DNA of 64,000 nt from Paralichthys olivaceus (lineage: Eukaryota; Chordata; Actinopteri; Pleuronectiformes; Paralichthyidae). Numbering within the stretch: the stretch's first letter is position 1; each line of letters opens with the position of its first letter. Position numbers and translations under genes: made by a program. Location: NCBI RefSeq assembly GCF_024713975.1, contig NC_091107.1, positions 10,653,501-10,717,500 on the forward strand, given 5' to 3'. Positions 60,656 to 64,000 of this stretch are shown in pieces. The notes under the pieces are model-generated. The model saw only the letters and a list, made by a program, of their open reading frames with translations. It was not told the DNA's origin and searched no databases.

Positions 60656-60840
60656 ACCATAGACTGTATATAAAGATGGCCGACCTGACAGCTTCCCTAA
60701 AGTGAAGCCAAAGCGTTTCACCTAGTGGCTGGCTGCAGTGTAGGCCATAAACCCCCCCCCTCCTGCATGTCAGTGGATGGGGCATGGACCAAAGTAAATA
60801 GATGGCAAGATTGCAGCGTTTGTATCTGGGATATTTTTGC
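60656..60840 (+). mobile_element. Copy of the CATAGACTGTAT MITE, right end missing
   Basis: Starts AACCATAGACTGTATATAAA, then GATGGCCGACCTGACAGCTT, AAGTGAAGCCAAAGCG, GTGGCTGGCTGCAGTG and GATGGGGCATGGACCAAA. These are the same blocks in the same order as the full copy at 32876-33262. The right terminal repeat is absent. Confidence 0.8.
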
Positions 60841-62131
60841 TTCATTAATTATATCATTATATATATCATTCTTTATATATGCTTCGATCTATGGTCTTGT
60901 AACAAAGCTGCTTTGCCCTGGTACTATTTCCCCCTGCTTTGAATAAGCAATATAATATAGTTTTTGTTTTTGCCGAATAGAAAGAAGAAGAACTTTCATA
61001 TTTGTTGAATATGAGGTTACATCCAGGTAACCATTAGTTCACATGAGAACTGGAAACGAGGGGAAATGACTAACCAGGTTTTGCCTAATGGTAAAAATAA
61101 ATCACAGCCAAATCTCACTTATTGTTTTATTGATCCATACAAGAAGCAAATTGTAAAAAAATATGATATTATGATTATTTCTTGTTATATATATTTCCTT
61201 AAATGTCTTTCACTGAGGGGGCACTGATAGAGGTCTGAGTATTGCTGCTGCTTTGATTCAAAATGTTTCTAGTTAAAAGCGCCACATACGTCACATTTTA
61301 CAGGTTAGCTGCATTTTAACTTGAGTTATACATATGGAAAAACCTGCACCAGTGTCAGTTTAACTTATGGACCTTTTATTTAGTTCAGCCATTGGTTGCA
61401 CACAACTAATCCTGTGCAGGTAAAATGAGTCTGTGAGTCATGAAGTCACATGTGGGTCTCAGATCCAGTGATGGATGAATGCAGTACGCTGACTTACATC
61501 TCGGCCCTCAGAGGGCTGACAACAGGCCCTGAATTCACCACTGCATCGCTTTATAAAACCACCTGTGGATTTCATTTCTCTCTGAAAGGTTAATACATCA
61601 AAAATGGGATCCTGCACTCCAAGCTAACAGAGGTGACATGTCCTTGGCGACGTTTCGCGGCGAGTAAATGTCACGTATTGATCAAGGGAAACCACTGAGG
61701 TTGAATGAGCCTCCTCTACATATTTGCTCTGGAACCTCAGCCGCGTTTGTCCATCAACAAAAGGTCAACCACATATTTCATGTCTCACAAAGCAACACAC
61801 TCCCTATTGACTTCATCCTGGAAGTAGTTGGAGCTGAGAAAGTCTGTGGATTGAACAAGTATATTTACACACACATGCACACACAGACCTCGGGCTCATA
61901 TCCTCCCTTTAAAAAATAAAAAAGTGATGTATGTGTTTTTCAGAAAGGACATGTAGGTGAAACTCAACATGCCTCCTTTCTTGTCTCTTTCTCTCAGAGC
62001 GAAAGGTATTCAGGAGGGAGCGGACGACGTCGCCCTTTTGGACAATTTACTGCCCTTCTCTGCAAATTCCACATGATCCAGGTATGGGAATGGAGAGTGG
62101 GAAAAGCTGCGGCGGTGAACTAACCGTGGCA

Positions 62132-62157
62132 GTTTTATCTCAATTGTCAGATAAAAC
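62132..62157. promoter_or_regulatory. Inverted 9-bp repeat in a complex upstream segment
   Basis: GTTTTATCT (62132-62140) and AGATAAAAC (62149-62157) are perfect inverted arms around CAATTGTC. The arms contain both a GATA core and a posterior-HOX-type TTTAT core. It sits in a balanced-composition segment (about 61580-62440) that looks enhancer-like. Function not shown. Confidence 0.4.
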
Positions 62158-63189
62158 GGCATCTGCGGCCCTAAAACCACATGACATACAAGAGAGTCTT
62201 TAGCAAAGGAGCACTTTAGCTCCTTCTCACGTTCTTGTTTCTGATAAAAATTGCACAAACACACTGTCATTAGCGGGGCCAATAAAAGTGCACAGAGGCC
62301 TGGAGCTTCTTCTGAGGACTTCTCTGTAAAGCGGCAACATACTTGTGGAGAAATAAAAAGCTCTCTGTCAAGTTCATCAATCAACTCTCTTAAATACTGA
62401 ATCTCTGCTCTGTAAAAGGATCTAAGTTTGGCAGCTGAGCACTGCATCCTAATATAAGAGCAGGGATAGACATGAACACTCTCAAAGATTTAAAACGGTC
62501 CTGATAACAGTATGATTAAAAAAAAACAGGCCATAAAAGTTTGATCTATGACAGTGTTTCTGCCAGATGCTTATTTTTGTCTTGAGTGCAAAACCTAATA
62601 AAATAAAATTTTGGCTGAACTGAAACTCTCCTCTGAACCCAACACTAAAACCAGATATTGAAGAAGTGAACACATTGCATGATGGCCCTGAAGTGAAAAT
62701 CACAACAACAAATCACAAAACATGTTTTGTAAGCTTTTCCTTTGAAATAAATAGGACAATCCATCTGTCCAATCAGTGACCTGCCTTGTCCAGAGCAGGT
62801 ATCTACCTTTCCATTGTGTTCTGTGATTTCTTGTTGTGTTCTTATTGGCTGTTGTGTTTTGTGATTGAATGTCGTGTTTTGTTAATCAAAATGTTTTGTG
62901 ATTTGTTCTTATTTTCCATTGCACTGTATTTTATGATTTGTTGTTGGGATTTGCATGTCAGAGGATGACATTTGAAATGACTTATTCTTAAATGACACAA
63001 AAGATCTGGCATCAGGATCTTTTTTCTAAGGTTTGCTCTTAAGGCACAAATGTTATTCATAAGGAGTTTCTCTCATAGCTCTTAATGCCACAGGGAGCAA
63101 TGTGCTTCCTCCTTTTCTAGAACTTTCTCTTCTCCATTCTTTCCCATGCTTAGCCAGACACCCAGACAGACACAGGTAGATTAACACAG

Positions 63190-63191
<2 letters not shown>

Positions 63192-63284
<93 letters not shown>
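63192..63284 (+). repeat. (AC)n microsatellite, 93 bp, far upstream of PITX1
   Basis: An uninterrupted AC/CA run; on the PITX1 sense strand it reads TG. It is about 10 kb upstream of the distal PITX1 promoter. Confidence 0.97.
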
Positions 63285-63287
<3 letters not shown>

Positions 63288-64000
63288 GCCTGACCCAGGC
63301 CAGGTTAAAGAGGAGTTAAGGGGGGGGAGGACGGACCTGTGGGACTCTGGTTATCCTCAGTCAGGGAAGAATGTTTTCCCACAGTCGTCCACGTAAACAG
63401 CTTCATATGGCTTCACGTGCAACACAGCGCTCAACTCTCAGCTCCTCTGTCTTCTCTGCTCTCCTCTGTCAGTCTTATCTGATGATGTAGTTTTCAATAA
63501 AAAGTACAACATATGGAGTCTCGCTGGCAAGAGGTCAAATGTTATACAATCACTTAAATAACACTGTACGACTACATCTCTGTTACACTGCACTCTATAG
63601 TGTTTTCTCCCACGTGCATCTTCAGCTCAATGAGCTCAATGTGCACTTTCTAAGAAAATGAATAATTATAATATTGTCACCTCACTTCCTCCTTTGTTGC
63701 AAAGAAACACGGTTTATTAATAACATGAACTGCCAGAGAGCATTTAGAGGGACAGCTTTGATTTTATTTTACTTTATATTATATTTTTAAGTGCACTTAA
63801 AATAAGCTCATATCTTGTGAGGCTGTTACTTAATTCTTTAGCAGGACACATAAGTAGCAGTCCACAGTGTCAGAAACAATCCCAGGACAATATACCTGTA
63901 CACAAGTCATCCAACACAAACCCCAATTATTTATTATACTGTATATACTTTATATATTGTATAATATATAAAGTATATATTTCAATTCAGGTTTACATGT

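Larger units (their letters stand above)
53330..64000. other. Gene-free region upstream of PITX1
   Basis: No coding exon of the next expected gene (MACROH2A1 in other vertebrates) is visible. Besides the repeats listed, segments at about 55200-55640, 57490-57720, 58380-58700, 59990-60260 and 61580-62440 are high-complexity sequence of the kind often conserved around developmental genes. The remaining stretches are AT-rich with nothing I can name. GT-AG donor-like words (for example AAAAG|GTAAGC at 60093-60102) hint at possible noncoding transcripts but are not sufficient. Confidence 0.45.

Overview
The window is vertebrate nuclear DNA, almost certainly from a teleost, probably a percomorph. 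Its genes are split into short exons with GT/AG introns, coding density is low, and it carries long CA/TG microsatellites and several fish-type interspersed repeats. Five protein-coding genes are recognisable. Their order and orientation (DDX46>, C5orf24>, TXNDC15>, PCBD2>, <PITX1) match human 5q31.1, except that I see no CATSPER3 exons between PCBD2 and PITX1.

Layout. 1-4902: 3' half of DDX46 (11 exons; the upstream exons lie outside the window). About 6380-8872: C5orf24 homologue, with an NRF1-type promoter, a noncoding first exon, two very long TG tracts in the intron and a single coding exon. 13.9-17.4 kb: TXNDC15 (6 exons) behind a head-to-head ETS site pair. 17.8-18.3 kb: foldback MITE and a TATA-containing tandem repeat. 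18.4-29.95 kb: PCBD2 (4 exons, with an 8.1 kb second intron). 30-41.4 kb: gene-free DNA with transposon relics. 41.4-53.1 kb: PITX1 on the minus strand. 53.1-64 kb: gene-free DNA upstream of PITX1, with microsatellites and complex, enhancer-like sequence.

The genes are unrelated housekeeping or regulatory loci: a spliceosome helicase, a putative DNA-binding protein, a ciliary thioredoxin-like membrane protein, a pterin dehydratase, and a bicoid-class homeodomain factor for hindlimb/pelvic fin, jaw and pituitary. Long-range PITX1 enhancers probably occupy much of the surrounding noncoding DNA, which would explain the conserved synteny.

The most interesting observation is a second, distal PITX1 promoter system on the minus strand. 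A noncoding exon with a perfect donor (ending at 52859) can splice to a 55 bp exon at 51723-51777. That exon encodes a 15-residue leader resembling the METN... leader of PITX2 isoforms A/B, and it joins the homeobox exon in the correct phase. In contrast, the conventional MDAFKGG-type start of the proximal exon looks degraded, leaving initiation at the internal conserved Met. All family calls are from reading the sequence; no searches or alignments were run.
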